Shown here: positions 1 to 9,849 of the stretch, piece after piece
Position numbering within the stretch: position 1 is the first letter of the stretch
How the letters are laid out: the number at the start of each line of letters is the position of its first letter
From: Saltatorellus ferox
Lineage (GTDB): Bacteria; Planctomycetota; UBA1135; GCA-002686595
Assembly: GCA_007751475.1 (NCBI GenBank)
Contig: CP036434.1
Span: forward strand, 2,790,001-2,854,000
DNA: 64,000 bases
Direction: 5' to 3'
Translations under genes and position numbers: made by a program
The notes under the pieces: generated by a model
Databases searched by the model: none
The model's input: the letters and a program-made list of their open reading frames with translations, nothing else
What the model was told of the DNA's origin: nothing

Positions 1-2
1 AC

Positions 3-2474
3 AACACCGACAGCCTGACCTTCACGGGCAATGGTTCCGGCGCGAGCAGCGACTTCCTCCTCCTCTCGGTGGCGGAGGCGTCGACCTTCAACGTCTCGCT
101 CTCCTTCGACGGAGCCGAGGACTACGACGTGTTCGCCTATGACGTTTCGGCGAACCTCGGGAGTCCCCTGCTGATCGATTCGCTCACCGGCATCGCCGTT
201 CCCGAGGTGGGCCAGATCGATGTCAGCGCCATGACGCTGGTGGCGCTGGAGATCCGGCCGATCAACGGCGCGGTGTCGGCGTACACGCTTCAGCTAGACG
301 GCAATCTCGCGCGCCTTTCGGGTGGGAGTCAGGCGGGCACTGCGCTGGCTACCCCATTGGCCAGGCTGTCCACGGCGGCGCGCGGATCCAGGCTGCCGTC
401 CAGGTTTCCGTCGTTCCGCGGCGACGTCATCGTCCAGCTTCGCCCCGATGGGGACGTCTCCGGCGAGCCAGGCCTCTCCGGAGCCAGCGCCAGGATGGGC
501 CGCACGGTCCAGCGCCTAGACGACGTCGTGCGCTCCTTCGGCGGCCAGGTCGTCGACGCCGTCCCCGACGGCCCCGGCAAGGTGCACTTCGACCTGCCGG
601 CGGAGCTCTCGGACGAAGAGGCCCAGCGCTACACGTTCGCGCTCGCCGCGAGCCTGCGGGGCAAACCCGACGTTCTCATCGCGGAGCCCGACTTCGTCCT
701 GACGGCGTTCGCGGCGCAGCAGACTCCGAACGACCCGTTCTACAACCTCCAGTGGCACTACGAGCAGATCCAGCTGCCCGCGGCCTGGGGCCTGACCACG
801 GGCAGCGGCACCGTCCGCGTGGCGGTGCTCGATACCGGTTCGGCGCCCTCCAGTGACCTCCCGTTCGGCACGGCCGGCGGCTACGACATGATCGCGGATC
901 CGTCGATCGCCGGTGACGGAAACGGCCGTGACAACGACCCGACGGACGTGGGCGACTCCACCGGCATTCAGCCCTCGAGTTTCCACGGCGCCCACGTGGC
1001 GGGCACCATCGGCGCATTGAGCGACAACAACAAGGGCGTCGCCGGAGTGTCCTGGCAGAGTTCGATCTTCCACGTGCGTTGCCTGGGCAAAGGGGGCGGC
1101 TCGACCTTCGACATCCTGAACGCCGTGCTCTACGCGGCCGGGCTTTCGAACGCCTCGAACCAGACGACGACGCTCGCACACGTTCAGAACATGAGCCTCG
1201 GTGGCGGCGGCTTCAGCCAGACCTTCCAGAACGCGATCAACGACGCGACGGCAGCGGGCTCCCTGATCATCGCGGCGGCGGGCAACGAGAACAGCTCCTC
1301 GCCTTCCTACCCCGCGGCCTATGGCAACGTGATCTCGGTCGCGGCCGTGGACTACGACCAGCGCCGCGCGCCGTACTCGAACTTCCACCCGACCGTCGAC
1401 ATCGCGGCCCCGGGCGGCGACGTCTCGGCGGACCGCAACGGCGATGGCTACGCGGACGGCGTGCTCTCGACGAAGCCGGACGACTCGGTCACCCCGACGA
1501 ACTTCGAGAACTACAGCTTTTACCAGGGCACGTCCATGGCGGCGCCCCACGTGGCGGGAGTGGCGGCGTTGATGCTGGCGCTCGATCCGACGCTGACGCC
1601 GGCGGAGCTCACGACGATTCTGACCTCGACGGCCACGGACCTCGGCGCGGCGGGCCGCGACAACCTCTATGGAGAGGGCCTCGTCAACGCGTTCGCGGCG
1701 TGCCAGGCGGCCGCGGGCGGCGGCGGAGGCGGCGGACCCGTGCTGTCCCTCGACGAGTCGATCGTGCTGTTCCAGACGGCCACCGGTACCCGCCGCGTAG
1801 GAGTGGCGAACGTGGGGGACGGGCTGCTCGACGTGACGAGCGTCTCGGCCACCACGAACACGGGCGGCAACTGGCTCTCCGCGAGCCGCGTGATCGTGCC
1901 CCAGGCGGGCTCCACCAACACGTCCGCGGTCGAGCTGACCGTGAGCGCCAGCGGACTCGCGAACGGTGTCTACTCAGGGTCGGTGACGGTCCAGTCGAAC
2001 GGTGGGACGGCCATGCTCGGAGTGACTCTCTCACTCGGCGGATCGACCACGACGACGGCCTACGAGGTCTTCGTGATCGCGGTGGACGCTGTCTCCTACA
2101 ACTCGGTGGCCCAGGACGTGGTCGTCACGAACGGTTCCCTGGGCTACGCGCTGAGCGGTGTTCCCGCCGGCACCTACATCATCGTGGCGGGCACGGACGA
2201 GGACGGCGACGACTTCATCTGTGACGAGGGCGAACCGCTCTGCGGCCTCTACCCTTCGCTCGGCCTTCCGGTGGAGGTGACCGTCAGCGAGACCGGAACG
2301 ATCTCCGGCCTCAACTTCCCGCTGGAGCAGGCGACGTTCAGCTCCGCTTCTGTCGGAGGCCAGCAGGGCTTCCGCCTTCCCGTGTCGCACCTTCGAGCGA
2401 AGGGCGATGACGCCTCCACGTCCGACACAGACCTCGACAACCCCACGGCCGCTCTTCTGGAGGCCCACCAATGA
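3..2474 (+). CDS. Subtilisin-like serine protease (S8), 5' end cut by window edge
   Basis: The frame is open to the left edge, so the true N-terminus and signal peptide lie outside the window; a GTG at 69 is only an internal start candidate. Counting from 69, the S8 triad is visible: Asp255 in VAVLDTG, His306 in FHGAHVAG, Ser489 in GTSMAAPHVAG, with oxyanion Asn406 in AAAGNENS. Residues ~120-225 resemble a fervidolysin-like propeptide (DVIVQLRPDG, ending IAEPDF). After a Gly-rich linker (~555) there is a BACON-like Ig module (~560-660) and a further beta domain. It should be an exported endopeptidase. The stop overlaps the start of the following PrcB-like lipoprotein (ATGA), so the two are translationally coupled. 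The catalytic core is intact; family assignment is firm, substrate unknown. Confidence 0.95.
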   Translation, partial: NTDSLTFTGNGSGASSDFLLLSVAEASTFNVSLSFDGAEDYDVFAYDVSANLGSPLLIDSLTGIAVPEVGQIDVSAMTLVALEIRPINGAVSAYTLQLDGNLARLSGGSQAGTALATPLARLSTAARGSRLPSRFPSFRGDVIVQLRPDGDVSGEPGLSGASARMGRTVQRLDDVVRSFGGQVVDAVPDGPGKVHFDLPAELSDEEAQRYTFALAASLRGKPDVLIAEPDFVLTAFAAQQTPNDPFYNLQWHYEQIQLPAAWGLTTGSGTVRVAVLDTGSAPSSDLPFGTAGGYDMIADPSIAGDGNGRDNDPTDVGDSTGIQPSSFHGAHVAGTIGALSDNNKGVAGVSWQSSIFHVRCLGKGGGSTFDILNAVLYAAGLSNASNQTTTLAHVQNMSLGGGGFSQTFQNAINDATAAGSLIIAAAGNENSSSPSYPAAYGNVISVAAVDYDQRRAPYSNFHPTVDIAAPGGDVSADRNGDGYADGVLSTKPDDSVTPTNFENYSFYQGTSMAAPHVAGVAALMLALDPTLTPAELTTILTSTATDLGAAGRDNLYGEGLVNAFAACQAAAGGGGGGGPVLSLDESIVLFQTATGTRRVGVANVGDGLLDVTSVSATTNTGGNWLSASRVIVPQAGSTNTSAVELTVSASGLANGVYSGSVTVQSNGGTAMLGVTLSLGGSTTTTAYEVFVIAVDAVSYNSVAQDVVVTNGSLGYALSGVPAGTYIIVAGTDEDGDDFICDEGEPLCGLYPSLGLPVEVTVSETGTISGLNFPLEQATFSSASVGGQQGFRLPVSHLRAKGDDASTSDTDLDNPTAALLEAHQ

Positions 2475-2992
2475 TCCCCACCTGGATTCTCGGAACGACC
2501 GGCGCCGCCGTCGCTCTCTCCGTCATCGTGCTCGCCGCCTGCCGTTCAACGAACCAGGGCGCAGGCGCCCCGGGCGAGGAGCCCGCGCCCCAACCCCATG
2601 AGGTCCTCGTGCTGGAGGACCTCGGAACCGGCGCGACGAGCGGCATCACGGCGGCGGGCCTCCACGTCGTGCGCGATCAGGCGTCCCTCGACGCGCTCTG
2701 GAAGAAGCACATGCGCCTCCAGCTCCCGACCCCGCCCGCCCCGGAGATCGACTTCGAAGATTCGATGGTCGTGGCGGCGTTCGTGGGCCAGAAGCCAACC
2801 GGCGGCTACTCCGTTCGGATCGAAGAGATCGTGCGCATGCCAGCGACCGCGAATCAACCCGGCCGAATCGTGGTCCGCACGTCAGAGACGCTCCCCGATG
2901 AGGACGCGATGGTGACCCAGATGCTGACGTCACCGTTCCACATGGTGCGCGTCGAGAAGGCGGACGGAGAGGGCGTGCTCGCGGCCGACTGA
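2471..2992 (+). CDS. PrcB-type lipoprotein partner of the upstream protease
   Basis: 173 aa. The N-terminus is a lipoprotein signal: a hydrophobic stretch ending in LAAC, lipidated Cys24. The mature part carries the PrcB C-terminal domain signature (VVAAFVGQKPTGGYSVRIEEI region, ~residues 95-116, then a beta strand with VVRTSETLP). PrcB of Treponema denticola belongs to the dentilisin complex and is needed for the stability of the PrtP subtilisin. The start ATG overlaps the stop of the S8 protease gene by 4 nt, the same pairing of subtilisin and PrcB domain. I infer a membrane-anchored chaperone, stabiliser or inhibitor of that protease. The domain call is fairly sure, the exact role is inference. 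Confidence 0.8.
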   Translation: MIPTWILGTTGAAVALSVIVLAACRSTNQGAGAPGEEPAPQPHEVLVLEDLGTGATSGITAAGLHVVRDQASLDALWKKHMRLQLPTPPAPEIDFEDSMVVAAFVGQKPTGGYSVRIEEIVRMPATANQPGRIVVRTSETLPDEDAMVTQMLTSPFHMVRVEKADGEGVLAAD

Positions 2993-3041
2993 TCGGGGTC
3001 CTGGTCTCGTCTCGTCGGGCGCGGCGACTCGATGCCGTCGG

Positions 3042-3275
3042 ATGACGTCATCGGTGGGGGCGGGATACGCCTGCGTGATCTTTCTTCGGGTTTTTCCGAG
3101 GGAAGATGACGCGCCGTGCGAGATACGAGCAGAGGCCGAGCGAATCGTGCCTCTGCTCCTCATCGTCTACGCCCGCATCGAGCTTCCCGAGCACTTCTCC
3201 GACGTCTCCATCTCCGAGGGGATGACCGTTCAGGTGACGCCGCGCTCGAACGCCTACTGCGGCAGGCGCATGTAG
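3042..3275 (+). CDS. Possible small ORF or gene remnant
   Basis: 77 codons from an ATG. The second half (from about codon 30) has strongly G/C-biased third positions, as in genuine genes here, and reads like the end of a secreted protein (FSDVSISEGMTVQVTP). The first half lacks this bias and spans a hairpin. It overlaps the 3' end of the minus-strand lipoprotein by 22 nt. It may be a decayed gene fragment rather than a functional gene. I recognise no domain. Confidence 0.25.
   Translation: MTSSVGAGYACVIFLRVFPREDDAPCEIRAEAERIVPLLLIVYARIELPEHFSDVSISEGMTVQVTPRSNAYCGRRM
3079..3106. terminator. Hairpin between convergent genes
   Basis: An 11-bp stem with some G-T pairs (TCTTTCTTCGG against CCGAGGGAAGA) closes a GTTTTT loop. 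It lies between the convergent PrcB-like and calcium-loop lipoprotein genes. No strong T tract follows on either strand, so the terminator role is inferred from position. Confidence 0.4.
3127..3158. terminator. Second hairpin between convergent genes
   Basis: A perfect 10-bp stem (GAGCAGAGGC / GCCTCTGCTC) with a 12-nt loop, about 20 bp from the previous hairpin and about 95 bp past the stop of the minus-strand lipoprotein. It could terminate either strand; no T tract. Confidence 0.4.
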
Positions 3276-5308
3276 CGCACCACGAAGTCGTTCGTGTCCC
3301 CGTCGCCGTTGAAGTCCGTGCCTTCGAGGAACTCCTCCGTCAGGAACGCCGCGAACTCCGCGTCGCCCGTGCCCGTTTCGACCGAGTCGCTGTTCACGTT
3401 CGTCGACGTACCCATCAGAGCGCGCTGGAACGAGTTCACGAGGCTGAAGCGCTGGACCACGAAGTCGTTCGTGTCACCGTCGCCGTTGAGGTCCGAGTTG
3501 CCCTGGTCCGCCTCGCTGACGCGGTGGAAGCCGATGTTCTCCTCCACCGTGATGCCTGCGTTGTTGCGGGTCGTCGCCGTGGCGACGCCGGGGAAGGTCA
3601 GCTGGTTGCCCGTCTGGATGCGGGGGATCGTCGGGACCGAGTCAGCGGCGTCGCCGTCACCGTTGAGGTCGCCGTTCCCGCCGCCGATCGTGCCAAAGTT
3701 CTCGGAGAACGCGGCGAAGAAGCGGCTGGAGCTCTCGGGATCCTCGGCCATCCAGGTCACGCCGACCGGGCGCGGGTTGGACGCACCGTGCATGAAGTTC
3801 CAGTTCTGGCTGGCGTTCGACGGGTTGTGGGCCGCGATGACCATTCGGTCCACGCCAGGCTCACCGTCATGATCGCGGCCATCGGCGGCCTCGTCCACGC
3901 TGATCACCCAGGTGTCACTCAGGCGAACCACGCCGCCCGAGCCGCCAGCGACGGCCGTGTCGACGGCGAAGAGCCGCCCGCTGTTCGTCACGGGCAGGAC
4001 GGGGTCGGCGGGGTTCGACGCGTCGACCCAGCGGAACACCGAGTCCAGCGAATCGCCGTCGTCGTTCAGATCGCAACCGCCCTCAAAGGCCTCCGGCGAG
4101 ACGACGCCCACGAATCCCGATCGAACGGCGTACGCCGTGGCGGTGCCCGCGCCGACGAGTCCCGTGTTCTTGGCGGCGGTCCCCATGGTCAGATCGGTGA
4201 GCTGGAACCAGTGAAGCACCGCGTCCGCCATGTCCGTGTCCGGCACGCCCGAGCAGTTCGCGGGCTGCCAGGTACCGGAGAAGAGCGCGGGGTCGTTCAG
4301 GTTCTCGTTCTGCGCAGCTTCGTCCACGAGAAAGGCCACGAGCCATTCCCCTCCACTGGAGATCGGAACAGCCGTCGGGGTGCTGGCGGAGGCGATCGGC
4401 AGACAGCTGCAGATCGCCTCGGGCGTATCGGACCCTGCGTCCAGGACTCCGAAGATGAAGCCATCGGTAGCGTCGCCATCGCCGTTCAGGTCGCCCTCGA
4501 GCCCTTCGTCGGAGAGCAGGAAGATGACGTCTCCGTCGCTTCCATCGAGTTCGAACGTGATGCCGTCCATGCTCGGATCGATCGTCGCCGGGACCATCGT
4601 GGGAGCCCCGGGCACCGCGCCGCTGCTGGCCACGGTGACGACCCGGAGGTTCGACTCCATGTCGAGGGTCGGCGCGGTGTCACTCGCGTAGGTGAGCGTT
4701 CCGCCGATCGAGATGGCGGCCAGTCCCGTGGGGGTCACCGTGTCGAGGAAGACCGGCTCCGTCGCGTTGGGCGTCAGGTAGAGCAGCACGCGATCGGTCA
4801 TGTCCGTATCCGCGTTCCAGTCGCGTCCGTCGGCGGACTCGGAGACGACCATGAACATCGTCCGACGAACGAGGTGCAGCGCATCCGCCGCCACGTCGAG
4901 GATCTCCCGCGACTGCGTGGCGGTGTTCACGCGAACGGCGATCGAGTCGAGCGTATCCCCGTCCTCGTTGAAGTCGGTTCCACCGGCTCCCTGGCTGGCT
5001 TCCGAGATCCGGTAGGCCAGCCACGGGCCGTCCCCGAGCAGGGGAGTGGTACTCGAAGCGGCGGCATGCCCGGTCGAGCGCACGACGAAGGCGTTCGGGT
5101 CGGGGTCGTCGCTGTCACTGGAGCAGGCAGAGGCTGCGAGGACGATGCCTCCGAGGAGGCCCGCCCGAAGAACGGACGCGGCAAGCCGCTGGCCAGGAAC
5201 AGAGGTGGGGGCCAAACGCGCGCGGTTCGCGCCAGTGGAATCGATCATGGGAGTAGGCGGCGCATCGCGCGCCGGGTTGGCTCGACCGGGATGGGTGGTC
5301 ACGCGCAT
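3254..5308 (-). CDS. Lipoprotein with repeated calcium-loop (DxNxDGDxxD) motifs
   Basis: 684 aa from the first ATG; an internal ATG at 5248 (residue 21) is an equally good start. The signal ends in a lipobox (LAASAC, Cys62), so the protein should be lipid-anchored. The mature part is acidic and contains about seven copies of D[LF]N[GED]DGD[TSA]xD, spaced roughly 60-120 residues apart, each followed by a beta strand with the pattern [FV]V[RQ][YR]. These resemble dockerin/EF-hand-type calcium loops. No catalytic domain is recognisable. It starts 21 nt after the uup stop and is probably co-transcribed with it. The function may be structural or calcium-dependent adhesion; that is inference only. 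Confidence 0.75.
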   Translation of the reverse strand: MRVTTHPGRANPARDAPPTPMIDSTGANRARLAPTSVPGQRLAASVLRAGLLGGIVLAASACSSDSDDPDPNAFVVRSTGHAAASSTTPLLGDGPWLAYRISEASQGAGGTDFNEDGDTLDSIAVRVNTATQSREILDVAADALHLVRRTMFMVVSESADGRDWNADTDMTDRVLLYLTPNATEPVFLDTVTPTGLAAISIGGTLTYASDTAPTLDMESNLRVVTVASSGAVPGAPTMVPATIDPSMDGITFELDGSDGDVIFLLSDEGLEGDLNGDGDATDGFIFGVLDAGSDTPEAICSCLPIASASTPTAVPISSGGEWLVAFLVDEAAQNENLNDPALFSGTWQPANCSGVPDTDMADAVLHWFQLTDLTMGTAAKNTGLVGAGTATAYAVRSGFVGVVSPEAFEGGCDLNDDGDSLDSVFRWVDASNPADPVLPVTNSGRLFAVDTAVAGGSGGVVRLSDTWVISVDEAADGRDHDGEPGVDRMVIAAHNPSNASQNWNFMHGASNPRPVGVTWMAEDPESSSRFFAAFSENFGTIGGGNGDLNGDGDAADSVPTIPRIQTGNQLTFPGVATATTRNNAGITVEENIGFHRVSEADQGNSDLNGDGDTNDFVVQRFSLVNSFQRALMGTSTNVNSDSVETGTGDAEFAAFLTEEFLEGTDFNGDGDTNDFVVRYMRLPQ

Positions 5309-5329
5309 ACCCTAACAGGTCGCGGGCCG

Positions 5330-7270
<1,941 letters not shown>

Positions 7271-7834
7271 GGCGCAGAGCATATCGAGCCCGCGAGTAGG
7301 GACAGCCCGAAGATCGAGGGATCGCTCGGGGCCCGGTGGTGGGGCCAGGGGGGGGGGGCGGGCCACTCTCCGATTCATCCAGGAATGCGATATTGCCAGA
7401 AAAGTGAGATTGACGGTTACTGGTCGGGGCGGGCGGGGTACAACGTGTCAGTGGACGTCAGCTGGCCAACGGCCATTCCCGACAATCGCTTCCCAACCTG
7501 CTTCCCACGGCTCGAGCCGATCCGGTCTTCCCCGGTGAGCTCGAGGGCCCCGCGGCTGGCTGGCGTCCACGCTCGCACTGCTCCTTGTTCCGATTCCCAT
7601 CCCGGCCCCGACTCCATTCTGGCGAGCGCGGAATTCCTCCCAAGAATTCCAAGGTCGCTGTGACCCCGGCCCGATCGCGGGGTACTTACCAGCAGAACCG
7701 GTCAGCCGTGCCGCTTCCTCGCACGCGGCGCCTCTGACTTCCGCTCTGCAGTCCACGCCCGGCCGTCGCTTCCCGCGGCCGAGCCACCGACGACTATCGA
7801 TATCTGTCTTGGGAGAGGCGATGTCGATTCCCTT
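7271..7834. other. Intergenic region upstream of uup
   Basis: No convincing gene. Short minus-strand ORFs at 7417-7756 have no coding-like third-position bias or recognisable domain. The stretch contains an 11-G homopolymer at 7348-7358 and a 7-bp inverted repeat GGAATTC/GAATTCC at 7630-7650. It should carry the uup promoter, but I cannot place -35/-10 boxes with confidence. Confidence 0.5.
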
Positions 7835-7867
7835 GAACCAGCCGCCGCTTCCCGCGGCTGCTGGTTC
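7835..7867 (-). terminator. Hairpin downstream of the 7875-9659 gene
   Basis: A 14-bp stem with one mismatch (GAACCAGC[C/A]GCCGC arms) and a 5-nt loop starts 8 bp past the stop of the minus-strand gene. No T tract follows on the minus strand, so termination efficiency is uncertain. Confidence 0.5.
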
Positions 7868-7874
7868 ATCTCTT

Positions 7875-9659
7875 TCAACGAGAGGTGAGAACCGCCTCGA
7901 ACGACGCGCCGGTCCCGCTCAGTTCCAGGGAGCCAGCCCCGGAGCGGGCCTTCTCTTCTTCAGGGACCCTGAGGTCGATGGCCGCCTCGCTCTGGCTGCC
8001 CGCTCGCAGCGTGTAGAGGCCGCGCGGAACGCTTCCGAAGTCGAAGGTTCCGGCCGCGTCGAGGAAGGCGATGGGGGCGGCCCGCGTCATGAACCGGCGC
8101 TGCTCCATGATGGCTTCCTCGCTCGCGGGCACGAGAACGATCAGGTCGCCGACGCCCGCGTTCTGCGGGCTCCGCTTCCAGGTCCCGGAGAGTTCCACTC
8201 GGTCGCCGGGCACGATGACTCCCGCGGCGCTCCCTGCGCCCGGCTCCGGCCGCGCCAGGCTCACCTGGTCCGCCACCGAGTCGACCAGGCAGAGCGCCAC
8301 GGAGTCCGCGCGGATCCCCTCGACGTGGATGACCCCATCCGCGCCCGTGATCCCACGGGCGAGCAGCGATCCCGGCGCGGCCACGAGCACCTCGACGTAC
8401 GGGCGCACTGCGCCTTCGGCGTCGCGGACCGTGACGGCTGCTTGCCAGGCCGCTCCGCTGCCTGCGCCAGCGACGAGGACGCGGCTGGGCGCCGGATGTT
8501 CGATGCCGGTCAGCATCTTCATGCCCTGAACCGTGTTCGACAGGAAGGAGAGGCCCCCGCGCGCCTGATCGATCCAGCCGCCCGCCGCCTCCGGCAACCG
8601 GATCTTGAGGCCGGGATCCACCGTGAACAGAAGTTCCATGGGCGCACGATCCACGAAGCGTTCAGCGCCTTCGACCTCGTCCGGGAGTTCGAGGGCCGGG
8701 AGTGCCAGCGGCACGTCGACCGCGCGCAGGAGCTGCTTCGGGAGCCTCATGGGCGGGATCTCGGAGGGCGCGTTCGCCGCTCCCGTGACGACCGCGATGC
8801 GCGAGGGAAGGCGCAGCGGCGACGCATCGAAGGCGAACTCTCCGATGACCGTGCGGCCGTCGGGGGCGAGGGCCTCGATCCGCTGGAAGGGGATCATGTC
8901 GAAGGGCGCCAGGAGCCGCGTGGTGGGGCCCTCCAGGAAGCGAACCGCCACGCTGGCCGTTCCGCCGGGGGCCACGGCGACCATCAGGGGGCTGTCGCGG
9001 GTGAGCACGGGCGCGCCGACGTATCCCTCCTGGTAGAGGTAGACGGTGCCTCGGCCGGCGGGGACCCGGAACGAACCCGAGCCGCCGGTGAAGCTTCCGC
9101 TGGCGACGACGTTCCGGTGGCTTTCGGGCTCAGGCCGCTGGTCCAGGAACGTCGCGTGGAAACGGTCGCTTTCCCTGGCGCCTGCCACCTGCACCTGGAT
9201 CGTGCCGCTCTCTTCGACCACGCAGACGATGTCCTCGGACAGGTCATAGACGCGCGGCTTCGCGCCATCGAGGTCAGCCCCCGCGTTCTCGTCGATCAGG
9301 CGCTTTCCGTGCACGTAGCGAATGGCCCAGGGCGACCCGCCGTCCACGGTGGCCAGCCGGAGATCGATCGGCGGACGCTTGATGTCCTCCAGCGAGATCC
9401 GGCCCTCGTCATCGCTCGTCAGAAGAAGCGGCAGGTCCGACTCGCTGAACGTGCCCAGCTGCCGGTCGACGATCTCCAGCGTGACGCCTGCCACGGGCTT
9501 CCCTTCGGGATCGACGACCCGGAGATCGGAGGTCGCGCTGGCGATCGAGGCGCCGTGGAGCGCGACGACCAGCGCGAGAGTCCGCGCGGAAACCGCCATG
9601 GAGACCCGTCGGAACAGCTGGCGGGGCAGGCGGGAAGGAGCGGCCGGAGTGCGATTCAT
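7875..9659 (-). CDS. Secreted protein with carboxypeptidase-regulatory-like domains
   Basis: 594 aa from the ATG at 9659. The open frame runs on to 10706, but that part is antisense to the MFS gene. An alternative ATG at 9599 would start MAVSARTLAL. The N-terminus is a signal peptide ending near ASAT. Directly after it comes a CarboxypepD_reg-like segment (LRVVDPEGKPVAGVTLEIVD), a beta-sandwich found in many surface proteins. A second such segment lies around residues 430-490 (AVTVRDAEGAVRPYVEVLV). No catalytic motif is visible. It is divergent from the MFS gene across 190 bp. Likely exported and structural; role unknown. Confidence 0.75.
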   Translation of the reverse strand: MNRTPAAPSRLPRQLFRRVSMAVSARTLALVVALHGASIASATSDLRVVDPEGKPVAGVTLEIVDRQLGTFSESDLPLLLTSDDEGRISLEDIKRPPIDLRLATVDGGSPWAIRYVHGKRLIDENAGADLDGAKPRVYDLSEDIVCVVEESGTIQVQVAGARESDRFHATFLDQRPEPESHRNVVASGSFTGGSGSFRVPAGRGTVYLYQEGYVGAPVLTRDSPLMVAVAPGGTASVAVRFLEGPTTRLLAPFDMIPFQRIEALAPDGRTVIGEFAFDASPLRLPSRIAVVTGAANAPSEIPPMRLPKQLLRAVDVPLALPALELPDEVEGAERFVDRAPMELLFTVDPGLKIRLPEAAGGWIDQARGGLSFLSNTVQGMKMLTGIEHPAPSRVLVAGAGSGAAWQAAVTVRDAEGAVRPYVEVLVAAPGSLLARGITGADGVIHVEGIRADSVALCLVDSVADQVSLARPEPGAGSAAGVIVPGDRVELSGTWKRSPQNAGVGDLIVLVPASEEAIMEQRRFMTRAAPIAFLDAAGTFDFGSVPRGLYTLRAGSQSEAAIDLRVPEEEKARSGAGSLELSGTGASFEAVLTSR

Positions 9660-9849
9660 GGGGGCAGGATACCGGTGTGGGAGTCGTGGGAGTGGAGATC
9701 CGCGCGTTCTACCGCGCGGTCCCGTCTCGGTTTCGCGACCCGCCGCAGCGGGGCGCCGACTCCGAGCCGCCACAGGGGACTTTCGGACGGAACGGCAGGA
9801 TCGGTGGCAACCCACGCGGGTGCCGGGCACTCTCTTCGCTCCTCTACCC
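9660..9849. promoter_or_regulatory. Divergent intergenic region
   Basis: 190 bp between the start codons of the minus-strand secreted protein and the plus-strand MFS transporter. It must hold promoters for both. I cannot identify convincing core elements or a repeated operator. Confidence 0.35.

Noticed and set aside
3041..3052. 12-bp palindrome GATGACGTCATC as an operator
   Set aside because: It lies between convergent genes, not upstream of one, and is a single copy.
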